This document shows, in pieces, positions 1 to 9,080 of a stretch of 22,295 nucleotides of DNA. Source of the DNA: a virus; IMG/VR virus record IMGVR_UViG_3300009151_000440, positions 1 to 22,295 of that record, one strand, 5' to 3'. Each line of letters begins with the position of its first letter. Position 1 is the stretch's first letter. The notes beneath the pieces are model-generated. The model saw only the letters and a program-made list of their open reading frames with translations, was not told where the DNA came from and did not search any database. The position numbers were made by a program, and so were the translations under genes.

Positions 1-2
1 AT

Positions 3-2300
3 GACGTGCCTGCGTCTAGTCCACAAACTAGTACATCTATTACACCTGAAATTGGAAGCCAGATTTGGGTCATGTTTGAATCTGGAGATCCTGAGTATCC
101 TGTATGGATGGGGTCTAGTAGTGGAAGTTCTACTGGTGTAACTTCAGTAGATGGGTTAACTGGAGCCGTAACTTTATCAGGCACCTATTTAACTCAGACT
201 AATGCTGCGTCTACTTATGAGCCTAAAATCACTGCTGGGACCACAGCACAGTATTGGCGTGGAGATAAGACATGGCAAACGTTTCCTACTATTCCTACTG
301 CTTTTACTGGCTATGACTACGAAATTCACGTTAGCCAAGTAGATGGAAATGACACTACTGGTAATGGTGATTTGCTTACCCCAGTTGCTTCTATTACTAA
401 AGCATTGACTTTAGTTACTTCAAGCCGTAAAACAATTATTGTTCACCCAGGAGGTTACACTGAAAGCCCATCAATAACTACTCAGTACACGACCATAACT
501 GGACCTGGTCTTATTGGTGGAAACATTGTACTTTATGGAACTTTGAGCGCAAGTGTTGGCTGTACTATTTCAGGGATAAAGATGACCAACCTGACAGTAA
601 CCGCGCCGACGGGAACTGGAAACGTAAACATCCTGAACTGTGAAGTTTCTGGAACTTTCACAAAGAGCAGTAATGCTGACTACACCGTTCTTCGTCTATG
701 CGATTTTAATGCCGCAAGTATTACTGGGGCTGGACTAGTAGCCATCTTTGGTGGTAATCCAAACTTCATAACGGTCAACAACGCTAGTGCGAATGTAATT
801 GTAAAAAGTGCCATCACCGTTGCCCCTGTTTTAACTGCTGGAACACTGAGCCTTGTAGATTCTGTAGTCGGTGCTGCCGTGACCAATGCAGTTACATCTG
901 CTGCCTCAAGCATCATTACATTAGCGAACTGTCAATTTCTAACTTCCGCATTGACAGGCGTTGCTCCAGTTGTTTTGAACGGGTTCTACTCAATCCTCAA
1001 CTGTGTATACGACAAACCAAACTCAACATTAGTTGCTTCATCTGGAACTGGTGGCTCTACCAACTCCGTTGACTACTTCCAATACATCAACGCAGATAAG
1101 TTTATTACTCAAGGCGGAACATCCTCTCAATTTGTAAAGGGTGACGGCTCTCTTGATTCCACAGTTAATGCAGCTACTGTTACTAATGGTGTTTACACAA
1201 ATGTGGCAAATACTTTCACGACTGGTCAAACAGTTTCCTCAACTGGTGATGCTTCACTAACCCTTAACTCTGGCACTAGCGGAGCTCCGGGCAATCAGAT
1301 TTCATTTGTGGACATGAAACTTGATGGGGTACTCAAGGGAAACATTGCCATAAACGAAGGCACAACTGGAACTCCGCTAGAAATAAATAGTGCAGCGACA
1401 ACTGATGTTGTTTTGGTTACTGGTGGCGGAAATGTCGGTATTGGCACAAGTGCACCTACAGCCAAGTTGGATGTCAATGGAACTGTAAAAGCAACTACAT
1501 TCTCAGGATCGTTGACAGGTGATGTAACGGGTAATGTAACAGGTTCTTCAGGTAGTACAACTGGCAAGTCGGCTGGTATTAGTGGCTCACAAACTGCGAA
1601 TACCGTCTATGCTGCTCCTGACGGTACCGCCGGTTTAGCATCATTTCGAGCTTTAACTGCTACTGATATTCCTAATCTTAGTGCTACTAAAATTACTTCT
1701 GGCGTTATGGGAAACACAATAGCCGCAGCTCCCGCGTGGTTTTACACAAACTATGCTGATGTTTCTGCTGGCACCGTGGCGTCTGCTGTAGCAATACCCA
1801 TGTTTAATAAGTCAGTGGCTCTTGCGGCAAGCACTATTTATGAAATAGATCTTTCTTGGCTTATAACCTTGACGACTGGAACTACCGTTAATACCCCTCG
1901 TTTGTGGTGGAATTACTCGGGCACTGTGGATGCAACAAACCCTATTAACTGGGAAGCAAGATACACTCAAGTTTCAGGATCTACCCCATTTTCAACTGCT
2001 GAAACAGCGGGTAATACAAACCAGGTTTACCCAGTAACAGCTGTAAAATTAGGCACTACTACTTCCCCATTATCTGCTGGTCCTGGATATCTGGCGTCTA
2101 CATCGTATGTTTCTAAAATTGTTGGAAAAGCAATTATACGTACATCAACCGCAGGAAATTTATCCTTTAATATTCAGGCTGGAACTACAACAGGTAATCC
2201 AGGTTATACGGCATTTAACACTAAAGCAGGTTCATTTATGCGGGTAACTCCAATGGGTACAAACTCTGGTGCAGATTTCTCTATAGGTACTTGGGCTTAA
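3..2300 (+). CDS. Baseplate hub OB-fold / beta-helix tail fibre protein (5' partial)
   Basis: Open from the left edge of the window, so the true start is upstream; the GTG at 6 is only an internal valine codon. The first ~35 residues (PEIGSQIWVMFESGDPEYPV) match the end of the gp5/gpV-type OB-fold of phage baseplate hubs. Next comes fibre-like sequence (VDGLTGAVTLSG, then a GDKTWQTF motif), then roughly residues 105-350 that read as a right-handed beta-helix, with regularly spaced short strands, N/G/T turns and no charged core. Residues ~475-525 hold GNVGIGTSAPTAKLDVNG and a G/S/T-rich repeat (TGDVTGNVTG), which in many fibres precede the head domain. The last ~230 residues are a probable receptor-binding head. 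An OB-fold fused to a fibre, rather than to lysozyme as in T4 gp5, fits a central spike or side fibre; which one is unclear. Bases ~600-1080 are richer in GC than the flanks. The role as virion protein is sure; the exact position is inferred. Confidence 0.8.
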   Translation, partial: DVPASSPQTSTSITPEIGSQIWVMFESGDPEYPVWMGSSSGSSTGVTSVDGLTGAVTLSGTYLTQTNAASTYEPKITAGTTAQYWRGDKTWQTFPTIPTAFTGYDYEIHVSQVDGNDTTGNGDLLTPVASITKALTLVTSSRKTIIVHPGGYTESPSITTQYTTITGPGLIGGNIVLYGTLSASVGCTISGIKMTNLTVTAPTGTGNVNILNCEVSGTFTKSSNADYTVLRLCDFNAASITGAGLVAIFGGNPNFITVNNASANVIVKSAITVAPVLTAGTLSLVDSVVGAAVTNAVTSAASSIITLANCQFLTSALTGVAPVVLNGFYSILNCVYDKPNSTLVASSGTGGSTNSVDYFQYINADKFITQGGTSSQFVKGDGSLDSTVNAATVTNGVYTNVANTFTTGQTVSSTGDASLTLNSGTSGAPGNQISFVDMKLDGVLKGNIAINEGTTGTPLEINSAATTDVVLVTGGGNVGIGTSAPTAKLDVNGTVKATTFSGSLTGDVTGNVTGSSGSTTGKSAGISGSQTANTVYAAPDGTAGLASFRALTATDIPNLSATKITSGVMGNTIAAAPAWFYTNYADVSAGTVASAVAIPMFNKSVALAASTIYEIDLSWLITLTTGTTVNTPRLWWNYSGTVDATNPINWEARYTQVSGSTPFSTAETAGNTNQVYPVTAVKLGTTTSPLSAGPGYLASTSYVSKIVGKAIIRTSTAGNLSFNIQAGTTTGNPGYTAFNTKAGSFMRVTPMGTNSGADFSIGTWA

Positions 2301-2361
2301 TTAAAGTACAAAAATTGTAAAATGATATATACTTATAAATTAGAGAATCGGGAGATAACAA

Positions 2362-2763
2362 GTGGCAAGTACATCTATTAACTATCCATTTACTTTAGAT
2401 CCTTTGGGAAGAATTGTTTCTACCTCTGACGATAATAAAATATATCTTGATAAGATTATGACTCTTTTATCTACTATGGTTGGGCAAAGACCTATGAACC
2501 CTGCTTATGGAACGGATCTTTTAAGAGCCCTATATGAGTCGGGAGAAGATTACGACCTTGCACTAAGAGAAGCAATAGATCGTGCAATGGCTACTTTTCT
2601 TCCCGCAGTTTCATTACAAGAAGTTACAATAAAAGAACCAGACAGCTCTGGGGTGTCAATGGTTAGTATTTCTTTTTCTTTTCCTGATGGAAGTACAAAT
2701 GAAGTAAGTTTAAATAGTTCGTATCTAAATAGTGATGGAACACAAATAGGAGACATATACTAA
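2362..2763 (+). CDS. gp25-like baseplate wedge protein (GPW/gp25 family)
   Basis: A 133-residue protein of the usual size for the GPW/gp25 family, which joins sheath and baseplate in contractile phage tails, type VI secretion and related injection machines. Visible family features are the N-terminal 'FTLDPLGRIVSTSDDNKIYLDKIMTLLST' type opening followed by GQRPMNPAYGTDLLRALYE (the conserved R-P-x-x-P-x-x-G-x-D-L core) and a C-terminal beta strand segment ending in a serine/asparagine-rich tail. The start is GTG, preceded by GGGAG at about 2350-2354 with suitable spacing. The gene overlaps the following baseplate J gene by one base (TAATG). Its presence is the clearest sign, with the J protein, that the phage has a contractile tail. 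In T4 the homologue was once thought to be a lysozyme; no catalytic role is implied here. Confidence 0.9.
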   Translation: MASTSINYPFTLDPLGRIVSTSDDNKIYLDKIMTLLSTMVGQRPMNPAYGTDLLRALYESGEDYDLALREAIDRAMATFLPAVSLQEVTIKEPDSSGVSMVSISFSFPDGSTNEVSLNSSYLNSDGTQIGDIY

Positions 2764-4289
2764 TGATTTCACAGGTTGATTACACATCTAGAGACTATGC
2801 ATCAATACGTAACGATCTTATTCAAGTTGTGCAAGAAAGAGTACCAGCTTGGAAAGCTGACGATACTTCAGATTTTACCCTTGCTCTTGTAGAAGCTTTT
2901 GCTTATCTTGGAGATATAATTTCTTACTATGTAGATAGGGCTGTTAATGAATCTAACGTGGCAACGGCTACTGATCTAGATCATCTTCTTAACTTTGCTG
3001 AACTATCAGGGTATAAGCCGTCTGGACCTACGCCAGGATATGTTTCTCTAACATTTAAAAATACATCCTCTTCTTCAATAGATATCCCCGTAGGTACGCA
3101 AGCTACTGCGGTACTTAATGCAGGTATTTTTACCCAAGCTTGGTATGAAACTATACAATCGGTAACAGCACTTGCTCCAGGAGCTTCGACTACTTTAGTT
3201 GCTCTTGAAGGAAAGACAACCTCGGGCGGGTTGGACGCAAACAGTAAAATAACGCCCATTAGTTTAGGCACATCTTCTGGAACTGCATATCAAACTTCTA
3301 AACTTCCTGGTACTGGAGTAGTAGATAACTCAATAACTGTTTATGTTGGGCAGGGAAGTTCTTTTAGTAAATGGACTTATGTGTGGAGCTTAGTTGAAGT
3401 TGGTCCACAAGATCAGGTGTACTCAACGCGCTTAAATTCTGATGGAACTACTTCTATATTATTTGGTGACGGTATAAACGGAGCAATACCCCCAAGCAAT
3501 AATACTATTTCTGCTACATACAGAACTAGTGTTGGTGCGGCTGGAAACGTAGACGCTGGAAAAATTAATCAAATTTCTTATATTCCAGGCATTGGTTTAA
3601 ACCCAAGCAGTACAATAGCTACGGTTAGCAACTCTTCTAGAGCTTTTGGTGGAACTGATGGAGACAACCTAGCTTTAATTAGAAAAAATATTGGAAAAGC
3701 ACTAGCTACAAAAGGTAGAGCTACCACTTTAAAAGACTATGAAAATTTAGCTTACTATATTGCAGGTGTTGGCCAAGCTAAAGCTACTTCCTCTGTGTAC
3801 ACTTCCGTAACGCTATACGTTCAACCTTTAAATGATTACAGTGTTACCCCGGGCTTAGTTAATGGGGTTGCAACTGCTAGCTGGAATTCTTTAGCAAGTG
3901 CAGTAGGTACTTTTTTATCAGATAAAATTCCAGCTAACTCTACAGTTGTAGTCTTGCCACCATCATATGTAGATTTAGATTTAACAGTTAGCGTTACAGC
4001 GCAAGCATCTTACAAGCAAAGAGATATACAAATTGCGGTAGCTAAAGCTTTGATAGATGTTAATCAAGGACTGTTTTCTTACAATTCATACGGATTTGGT
4101 CGCACGGTGTCTTTATCAACAGTAATCTCAACGCTCATGGGAATAGACGGGGTTACTCAGGTAGATGTTACTAAGCTGTGCAAGCACGGTGGATCTGGGG
4201 CCGCAAACGTGGTTTTAACCGCTGCCGAAATTCCTATTCTTCAAGCAGCAAACCTTAGCCTAACTATTACGGGCGGAATACCATCTTAG
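2763..4289 (+). CDS. Baseplate J-like protein (gp6-like wedge)
   Basis: A 508-residue protein of the baseplate J/gp6 family, which builds the wedge ring around the baseplate hub. Evidence: the N-terminal stretch DYTSRDYASIRNDLIQVVQER followed by DFTLALVEAFAYLGDIISYYVDRA, then LLNFAELSGYKP and a beta-rich middle (IDIPVGTQATA, ILFGDGINGAIPP), and the conserved ALATKGRATTLKDYENLAY segment near residue 320, all in the order seen in J-type wedge proteins. The C-terminal part (PPSYVDLDLTVSVTAQ, then a helix and VISTLMGIDGVTQVDVTKL) is the usual closing domain. ATG overlaps the stop of the gp25-like gene in TAATG and has AGGAGA at 2748-2753. Pairing gp25-like then J-like is the normal order in myovirus and phage-derived tail machines. 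Confidence 0.9.
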   Translation: MISQVDYTSRDYASIRNDLIQVVQERVPAWKADDTSDFTLALVEAFAYLGDIISYYVDRAVNESNVATATDLDHLLNFAELSGYKPSGPTPGYVSLTFKNTSSSSIDIPVGTQATAVLNAGIFTQAWYETIQSVTALAPGASTTLVALEGKTTSGGLDANSKITPISLGTSSGTAYQTSKLPGTGVVDNSITVYVGQGSSFSKWTYVWSLVEVGPQDQVYSTRLNSDGTTSILFGDGINGAIPPSNNTISATYRTSVGAAGNVDAGKINQISYIPGIGLNPSSTIATVSNSSRAFGGTDGDNLALIRKNIGKALATKGRATTLKDYENLAYYIAGVGQAKATSSVYTSVTLYVQPLNDYSVTPGLVNGVATASWNSLASAVGTFLSDKIPANSTVVVLPPSYVDLDLTVSVTAQASYKQRDIQIAVAKALIDVNQGLFSYNSYGFGRTVSLSTVISTLMGIDGVTQVDVTKLCKHGGSGAANVVLTAAEIPILQAANLSLTITGGIPS

Positions 4290-4368
4290 CCTCTGTTTAA
4301 AAGGATTTATTCTTAATTATCAGAGAGTATATGAAGGAGGGGTTTATTTTTATTATGGAGATTAATAA

Positions 4369-4902
4369 ATGGCAGCAGATTATCCCACAAGTGTAACCAG
4401 CTTTACAGCAAAAGTAGACTTAACTGACACTATTTTTGCATCTCACATCAACAAGCTTCAAGATGAAGTCCTTTCAATTGAGAATACATTAACCTCTAGT
4501 ATTCTTACTAGTACCTACGATGCTACGGCTCACTCTTTGCCGATAAGCAGCTGGACTACTGCAAATGCTCGCCTAAACAACATTGAGCGAGGACTTCTTA
4601 ATGGAGTTACTGGCGCACCATACGTTAGAAAAGACTTATCTAGCATTGTAAATGTAGCTTCTGGTATTCCATTAACTATTAAACAATACTCCGGTAACTC
4701 ATCTAACTTATTAGAGGCGCGAGATTCCTCAAACAATTTAAATTTTAAACTAGATAGTACAGGTGCCCCATACGTATCAACGTACGATGTACTTTATTCT
4801 GGTCCTGGAAGCACGTCTTATCAAGCTTTATTAACTAGCATTCAAGCCAATGTGGATGCAATTAACAATACCGTAGCCCCACTACTTCTTGCAGGAATGT
4901 AA
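4369..4902 (+). CDS. Small fibre-associated structural protein, function unknown
   Basis: A 177-residue protein starting with the motif YPTSVTSFTAKVDLTDTIFASHINKLQDEV, a signature seen at the N-terminus of many short phage tail or neck proteins (a helix that packs a trimer, then a fibre body). The middle carries KQYSGNSSNLLEARDSSNNLNFKLDSTGAPY, which looks like the short beta-repeat 'lle..d..gn..f.id..G' common in fibre shafts. The C-terminus is a helix (ALLTSIQANVDAINNTVAPLLLAGM). No enzymatic motif is visible. ATG was chosen because GGAG at 4357-4360 lies eight bases upstream; a stronger AAGGAGGGG further upstream at about 4334-4342 is not well spaced for it. It sits between wedge protein and membrane protein genes, so a minor virion component is likely. 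A 79-base gap precedes it. Confidence 0.65.
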   Translation: MAADYPTSVTSFTAKVDLTDTIFASHINKLQDEVLSIENTLTSSILTSTYDATAHSLPISSWTTANARLNNIERGLLNGVTGAPYVRKDLSSIVNVASGIPLTIKQYSGNSSNLLEARDSSNNLNFKLDSTGAPYVSTYDVLYSGPGSTSYQALLTSIQANVDAINNTVAPLLLAGM

Positions 4903-4903
4903 T

Positions 4904-5233
4904 ATGGATATTAGTAGCGCAGCAAGTTTAGCCCAAGTTATTTCAGTTATAGCTGCTTTTGTTGTAAGTATCTACGGTATTTGGCGCCGGATAGATAAAA
5001 GACAGCATCAGTTTGAGCTAACCCAGATCCGTATATCGGATAAACTCGATTTTGTTACAGCGCAGTTTGGTCCTAATGGTGGTGGGTTGCGTCAAGCAGT
5101 TAATGAACTTAGTGATAAACTAAATACAATGGAAACACGTCAGATTAGTATCGGAGAAAGATTAGCTAAACTCGACGGAGAGTTTGAACAACATATTGTT
5201 GAAGCTAATAAAAAACAACTATTATCGGAGTAA
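4904..5233 (+). CDS. Small membrane-anchored coiled-coil protein (holin-like candidate)
   Basis: A 109-residue protein with one N-terminal membrane segment (about residues 8-27, LAQVISVIAAFVVSIYGIW), a basic stop-transfer stretch (RRIDKRQH), and a long helical, coiled-coil-like remainder (ELTQIRISDKLDFVTAQ, then FGPNGGGLRQAVNELSDKL and METRQISIGERLAKLDGEF). The 'GPNGG.LR.AV..L.DKL' motif is seen in short membrane proteins of actinophages and other phages found near tail or lysis genes. Those are often called holin or DUF2746-like, but the assignment is by resemblance only. I start at ATG 4904, one base after the previous stop, with AGGAA at 4893-4897; an in-frame TTG at 4889 would overlap the previous gene and has no better site. 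Topology alone cannot separate a holin from a virion membrane protein. Confidence 0.6.
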   Translation: MDISSAASLAQVISVIAAFVVSIYGIWRRIDKRQHQFELTQIRISDKLDFVTAQFGPNGGGLRQAVNELSDKLNTMETRQISIGERLAKLDGEFEQHIVEANKKQLLSE

Positions 5234-5236
5234 ATA

Positions 5237-8200
5237 ATGGGTAAGTATGGGTTTAGTACCTATGGTGTTAGTCCTTACGGTCAAGTAAGTAGCAACACAG
5301 TTAGCTATACTTCTAATCTTGAGTCTTTTCAACCTACATATAAAACTGTTAAATTATCTTGGGATAATATTGCCGTTCCTTCTGGGGACACAGCGCTTAC
5401 TTATTGGAAAATTATAAAAAGCACTGCTGGAGCTCCTGATAACGCCAATGATGGTAGATATGTAGTTGGCGGTTCTTTTCCTATATCGCAGTTTACATAC
5501 ACCGATATTGAAACTTTTTATCCTGCAGGGACAGAAACAACATACTCTTTTTGGGTGTTTAATGGAACTAACTGGTTTTTTTGTGGAGACACCTCAGCTA
5601 TTGTTGTAACTGATACTTCTGGAACAACTCTTTCTCTTGCCCGCATGCTTCCAGGAGTATGGACAGCTAGTGTTAAGGGATTTGGTGGAGCGACTAGCGA
5701 ACCAGATACAAATACCGATCTTTACAATTTTTTAAGTAATTTTGGGTATTACTACGATTATTTAAGACAAAGAGTTTCTATTGTTAATAATCTTAGTGAT
5801 TTTAGATTTTACCCAACAGCCCTGTTGTCTACTGCAATTGGTACATTAGGATTTAGTTATGAGCCTACTCTTGGTGATCAGTACCATAGAACTTTATACA
5901 GAGCTGCAGAAACAATTAATCTTTTTAAAGGCACTAGAGCAGGAATTAGAGCATATATAACTGCACTAACTCATTACCAATCTGCCCTAGATATTGGTAC
6001 AAATTTATTACTAGATTACAATCAGTCTTCTTTTGAAGAAAGCACAGACGGTTGGTCTATTTCTATAACCCCTACTGCTAAAACTATTACTAATACTCAG
6101 GTAGTTTCATCTGTTGCAACTATAACCAGTGCCGCTCACGGATTTGCAGCTGGTAACGCAGTAACAGTATCCGTAACAAATAATAATTCTGTGTATAACG
6201 GTGATTGGATTATTAGCTCTGTTACTACAAACACCTTTAGTTACTCTGTTTCAACGACAACTTTAGCAAGCGCGGCTAATACTGGCACTGTAATTTTTGA
6301 CCCACTTAGTGCTAGAAAATACGCTAACTCCGCAGCAGAACTTGGAAGTGCTCTTTTAGCTCCATCGGACTCTAGCTTACTTACTCCTGCAGCGGCACTA
6401 GTAGATAGTATTTACAAACCCCGCACAGCTGGGTATGGATTGATCTGCTCTAATGGAACTTCTGACATAACATTAAGCTCTTACAACTCTACAGATACTA
6501 TAACTAGAACAGTTCCAATTATTGAAGGACGTTCATATCAATTTTTTGGGTATGCCCGTAAATCTTCTAGCAATACTTCTAATACTTCTACAATCAAGGC
6601 TGCTATTAGATGGTTTGATCGACTTGGTGCAGAAATTACTACTACATACTCGAGTGGAAATCCGGTATATGGAACTGCTTTAACGTTCTCCACTTCTTGG
6701 CAATACTTTGAGTCATCAAATGTTGATACTGCAATTGTTGCTCCCCGTGGCGCAGTTTATGCGGGAGTTACGCTTGTAGTTAGCAGCCCTGCTGCAAATG
6801 ACAGATTTTTTATAGACTTTTTAAGTTTTAATGAATACCCAGGGTTAATTGGAGATTTTTCTTACGGATCCGGTAAAGCTATTTATGAAGATGCCAGAAC
6901 TATTAAAATTAATTTAAGTGGTGTTAGGACAAACTACCTTCCTAATCCAAGTTTTGAGGATTCTAAAGGCGGTACTCTTGGTGGATGGAGTGCTTACAAT
7001 GGCACTATTACTACTGATACTACTTCTCCAATTGTTGGGACAAAAGTATGTAAATATACTGCGCTTTCTTCAAATAGTAATTTAGGGGCTTTAAGTACTA
7101 ACTGGATTCAATTAAACCCAGACACTATTTACACATTTAGTGCATACGTAAGAGGGCTAAGTAGTGCCCAAACAGCGTTTGCAAGAGTGGATTTTACTTC
7201 TCCATATGATGAGACAGATCAAGTTAGTATCAAACAAGATAGCGTTACTAACGAATATTACTTTAATGTAGCCGACCCAGTTGATATGGGAACTTACACA
7301 GTTGCCCAAGCAGGTTGGGGGCCAACAAGCATACAAACTAGTACAGCAACAGTTTTTACTCCGACTACAACTCCTTCTTTTAAAATAGGAGACCGAGTAA
7401 GGGTATATGAAACATCAAACAACACCATCTGGGCTGAAGGAATTGTACTAAGCATTACTAGTGGAGTTTCAATCTTATTTGATACTTTATCAGCATCAGG
7501 AATCTCTATTACTAATGCAACGCTAACATTAGCTAAATATCAATACAGAACTAAGGGAAATGACGTAACTCTAAGCGGAACTCAATACCAAAGGGTTAGC
7601 GTAACTTTTAAAACCCCTCAGTACACAACAGATGGTGGGTTTACTTCAGTTAAAGCTCACATATTTTTCCCAAACATGGCTGCATATGATTACTACCTTA
7701 TAGACGGCTGTTTGCTAGAAAAGGGATCAACGTTGCTTCCATTTTTCTGGGGTAGCGGTGGAGTAAGTGATGCAAATACTAATCTTAACCCAACTTATAA
7801 TGTTCTTGGAGATTATTTTACTCCTGCAGAAGACTGCCAATGGGAAAAGAAAGTACGTTCAAACTTTATCGATAACCCGTCTTTTGAATCAGGCAGCACA
7901 ACAGGATATACAGCAACCAGCGGTACATTAACTTCAGTAACTTACACCGCTGCAGGCGTACCTGCTATGTTTGGAACTTACGTAGGTAAAGTAGTTGCAT
8001 CGTCTGTATTTAGTAATATTAATACTACGTTTTTGTACCCTTCAAATATATCTCTTTCTGGGTCTCCTACTACAACTCCATTTCCTTATGGTGGGGAGTC
8101 AATTACGGCATCCGCTTATGTATATGGTCCTGCGGGTACTTACACAATGTCTATAGGAAGTACAACCTCTAGCTTTACCATACCCGCTAATACATGGACT

Positions 8201-9067
8201 CGACTTTTTGTTACTGCCTACGCGGATAGGGCAACAACTACGACCCCATCAATTAGTGTGAATGTTGCTTATGGTGGGTCATCTGGAACTTGGTATGTAG
8301 ACGGAGTACAAGCTGAGTTTGGAGATAATCCATCGCCATTTGTTGACCCTGCAGATACAGCAACACTTCAGGTTACTCATCCAAGAGATGATACTAAAAA
8401 GATTTATACAACACTGCAGCCCGCTACTGGAGGAAGTAGAAGCTATTATTGGCCAAGATTAGTTAATAAACTAGCTCGTCTTGGAACTAATTTAATTGAT
8501 TTTACTCCTTTAGGATCAAGCTGGTCTATAGTGCTTGGCGAGCATCAAGAAAGCTCTACACAACAAAACCTTAAATCTTCTTCTTTTGAAGAAAGCTTAT
8601 ATGGTTGGACTCCTACAACATCAAATACTAAAGCTACAAGAGCGGTTGGCAGAGGGGCTTTATACTCAGAGGTTGGTGCGCTTGGCTCTTCTTGGGCAAA
8701 GCTAACTAATACAACAACTAGTGAGACTTCTTTTGGTATTTATCAAAACTCATTATTTGTAAAACCTGGAACCCCATACACTTGCGCTACGGCTGCGCAG
8801 ATCACGTCTTCTGCTGATGCTGGAATTATTAATGTTCAGGTAGATTGGTATGACTCAACAAATACTTTTATCTCATCTGTTAATAAGAATAATTCAATTT
8901 CTACTACAAAACGTTGGCAGTATGCAAATGTAGTTAATTCTAGTGGGGTTTTGACTGCACCAACTAATGCGGCGTATGCTAAGGTAACGTTGACGTATAC
9001 ACCTACTAGTAGAACCAGTACAAACTCTGTTCTTTTAGACCGTGTTGTATTTAGAGAAATAGGTTAA
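5237..9067 (+). CDS. Large tail adsorption protein: tail-protein-I-like domain plus four jelly-roll-like modules
   Basis: A 1276-residue protein. Residues 1-16 have the tyrosine/glycine start YGFSTYGVSPYGQ typical of phage tail proteins. Residues ~30-125 look like a fibronectin-type fold (KLSWDNIAV, TYSFWVFNG). Residues ~135-250 match the P2 gpI-like tail domain (LARMLPGVWTA, then YYDYLRQRVS, TALLSTAIGTLGF, LYRAAETINLFKGTRAGI), which docks fibres to the baseplate. The rest holds four modules that open with an N-x-SFE...GW/Y motif: SSFEESTDGW (residue ~264), NYLPNPSFED (~566), NFIDNPSFESG (~876) and KSSSFEESLYGW (~1114). This is the usual start of carbohydrate-binding jelly-roll domains (CBM4/9-like). 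The first and last share an identical 18-base stretch at 6026-6043 and 8579-8596. Role inferred: host-surface glycan binding from the baseplate. Start ATG follows the previous stop by three bases. Confidence 0.75.
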   Translation: MGKYGFSTYGVSPYGQVSSNTVSYTSNLESFQPTYKTVKLSWDNIAVPSGDTALTYWKIIKSTAGAPDNANDGRYVVGGSFPISQFTYTDIETFYPAGTETTYSFWVFNGTNWFFCGDTSAIVVTDTSGTTLSLARMLPGVWTASVKGFGGATSEPDTNTDLYNFLSNFGYYYDYLRQRVSIVNNLSDFRFYPTALLSTAIGTLGFSYEPTLGDQYHRTLYRAAETINLFKGTRAGIRAYITALTHYQSALDIGTNLLLDYNQSSFEESTDGWSISITPTAKTITNTQVVSSVATITSAAHGFAAGNAVTVSVTNNNSVYNGDWIISSVTTNTFSYSVSTTTLASAANTGTVIFDPLSARKYANSAAELGSALLAPSDSSLLTPAAALVDSIYKPRTAGYGLICSNGTSDITLSSYNSTDTITRTVPIIEGRSYQFFGYARKSSSNTSNTSTIKAAIRWFDRLGAEITTTYSSGNPVYGTALTFSTSWQYFESSNVDTAIVAPRGAVYAGVTLVVSSPAANDRFFIDFLSFNEYPGLIGDFSYGSGKAIYEDARTIKINLSGVRTNYLPNPSFEDSKGGTLGGWSAYNGTITTDTTSPIVGTKVCKYTALSSNSNLGALSTNWIQLNPDTIYTFSAYVRGLSSAQTAFARVDFTSPYDETDQVSIKQDSVTNEYYFNVADPVDMGTYTVAQAGWGPTSIQTSTATVFTPTTTPSFKIGDRVRVYETSNNTIWAEGIVLSITSGVSILFDTLSASGISITNATLTLAKYQYRTKGNDVTLSGTQYQRVSVTFKTPQYTTDGGFTSVKAHIFFPNMAAYDYYLIDGCLLEKGSTLLPFFWGSGGVSDANTNLNPTYNVLGDYFTPAEDCQWEKKVRSNFIDNPSFESGSTTGYTATSGTLTSVTYTAAGVPAMFGTYVGKVVASSVFSNINTTFLYPSNISLSGSPTTTPFPYGGESITASAYVYGPAGTYTMSIGSTTSSFTIPANTWTRLFVTAYADRATTTTPSISVNVAYGGSSGTWYVDGVQAEFGDNPSPFVDPADTATLQVTHPRDDTKKIYTTLQPATGGSRSYYWPRLVNKLARLGTNLIDFTPLGSSWSIVLGEHQESSTQQNLKSSSFEESLYGWTPTTSNTKATRAVGRGALYSEVGALGSSWAKLTNTTTSETSFGIYQNSLFVKPGTPYTCATAAQITSSADAGIINVQVDWYDSTNTFISSVNKNNSISTTKRWQYANVVNSSGVLTAPTNAAYAKVTLTYTPTSRTSTNSVLLDRVVFREIG

Positions 9068-9080
9068 GGATGTTGAGGGC

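Noticed and set aside
1295-1567. 90-codon antisense frame in the fibre gene
   Set aside because: Low-complexity P/V/T-rich translation mirrors the repetitive fibre sequence; a shadow.
2315-2343. AT-rich promoter-like stretch with TATAAAT (2334-2340) before the gp25-like gene
   Set aside because: Resembles the T4 late -10 box, but no matching -35, and AT-rich gaps give such matches by chance; no second copy seen in other gaps.
4290-4368. 79-base gap, CTCTG...CAGAG possible stem
   Set aside because: Only five pairs with a long loop and no T-run; nothing convincing.
4331-4396. 21-codon frame (MKEGFIFIMEINKWQQ...) overlapping the start of the 4369 gene
   Set aside because: The AAGGAGGGG lies inside it, so it could serve only its internal ATG at 4355 with 12-base spacing; the product has no feature. 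Possibly a leader, but too weak to list.
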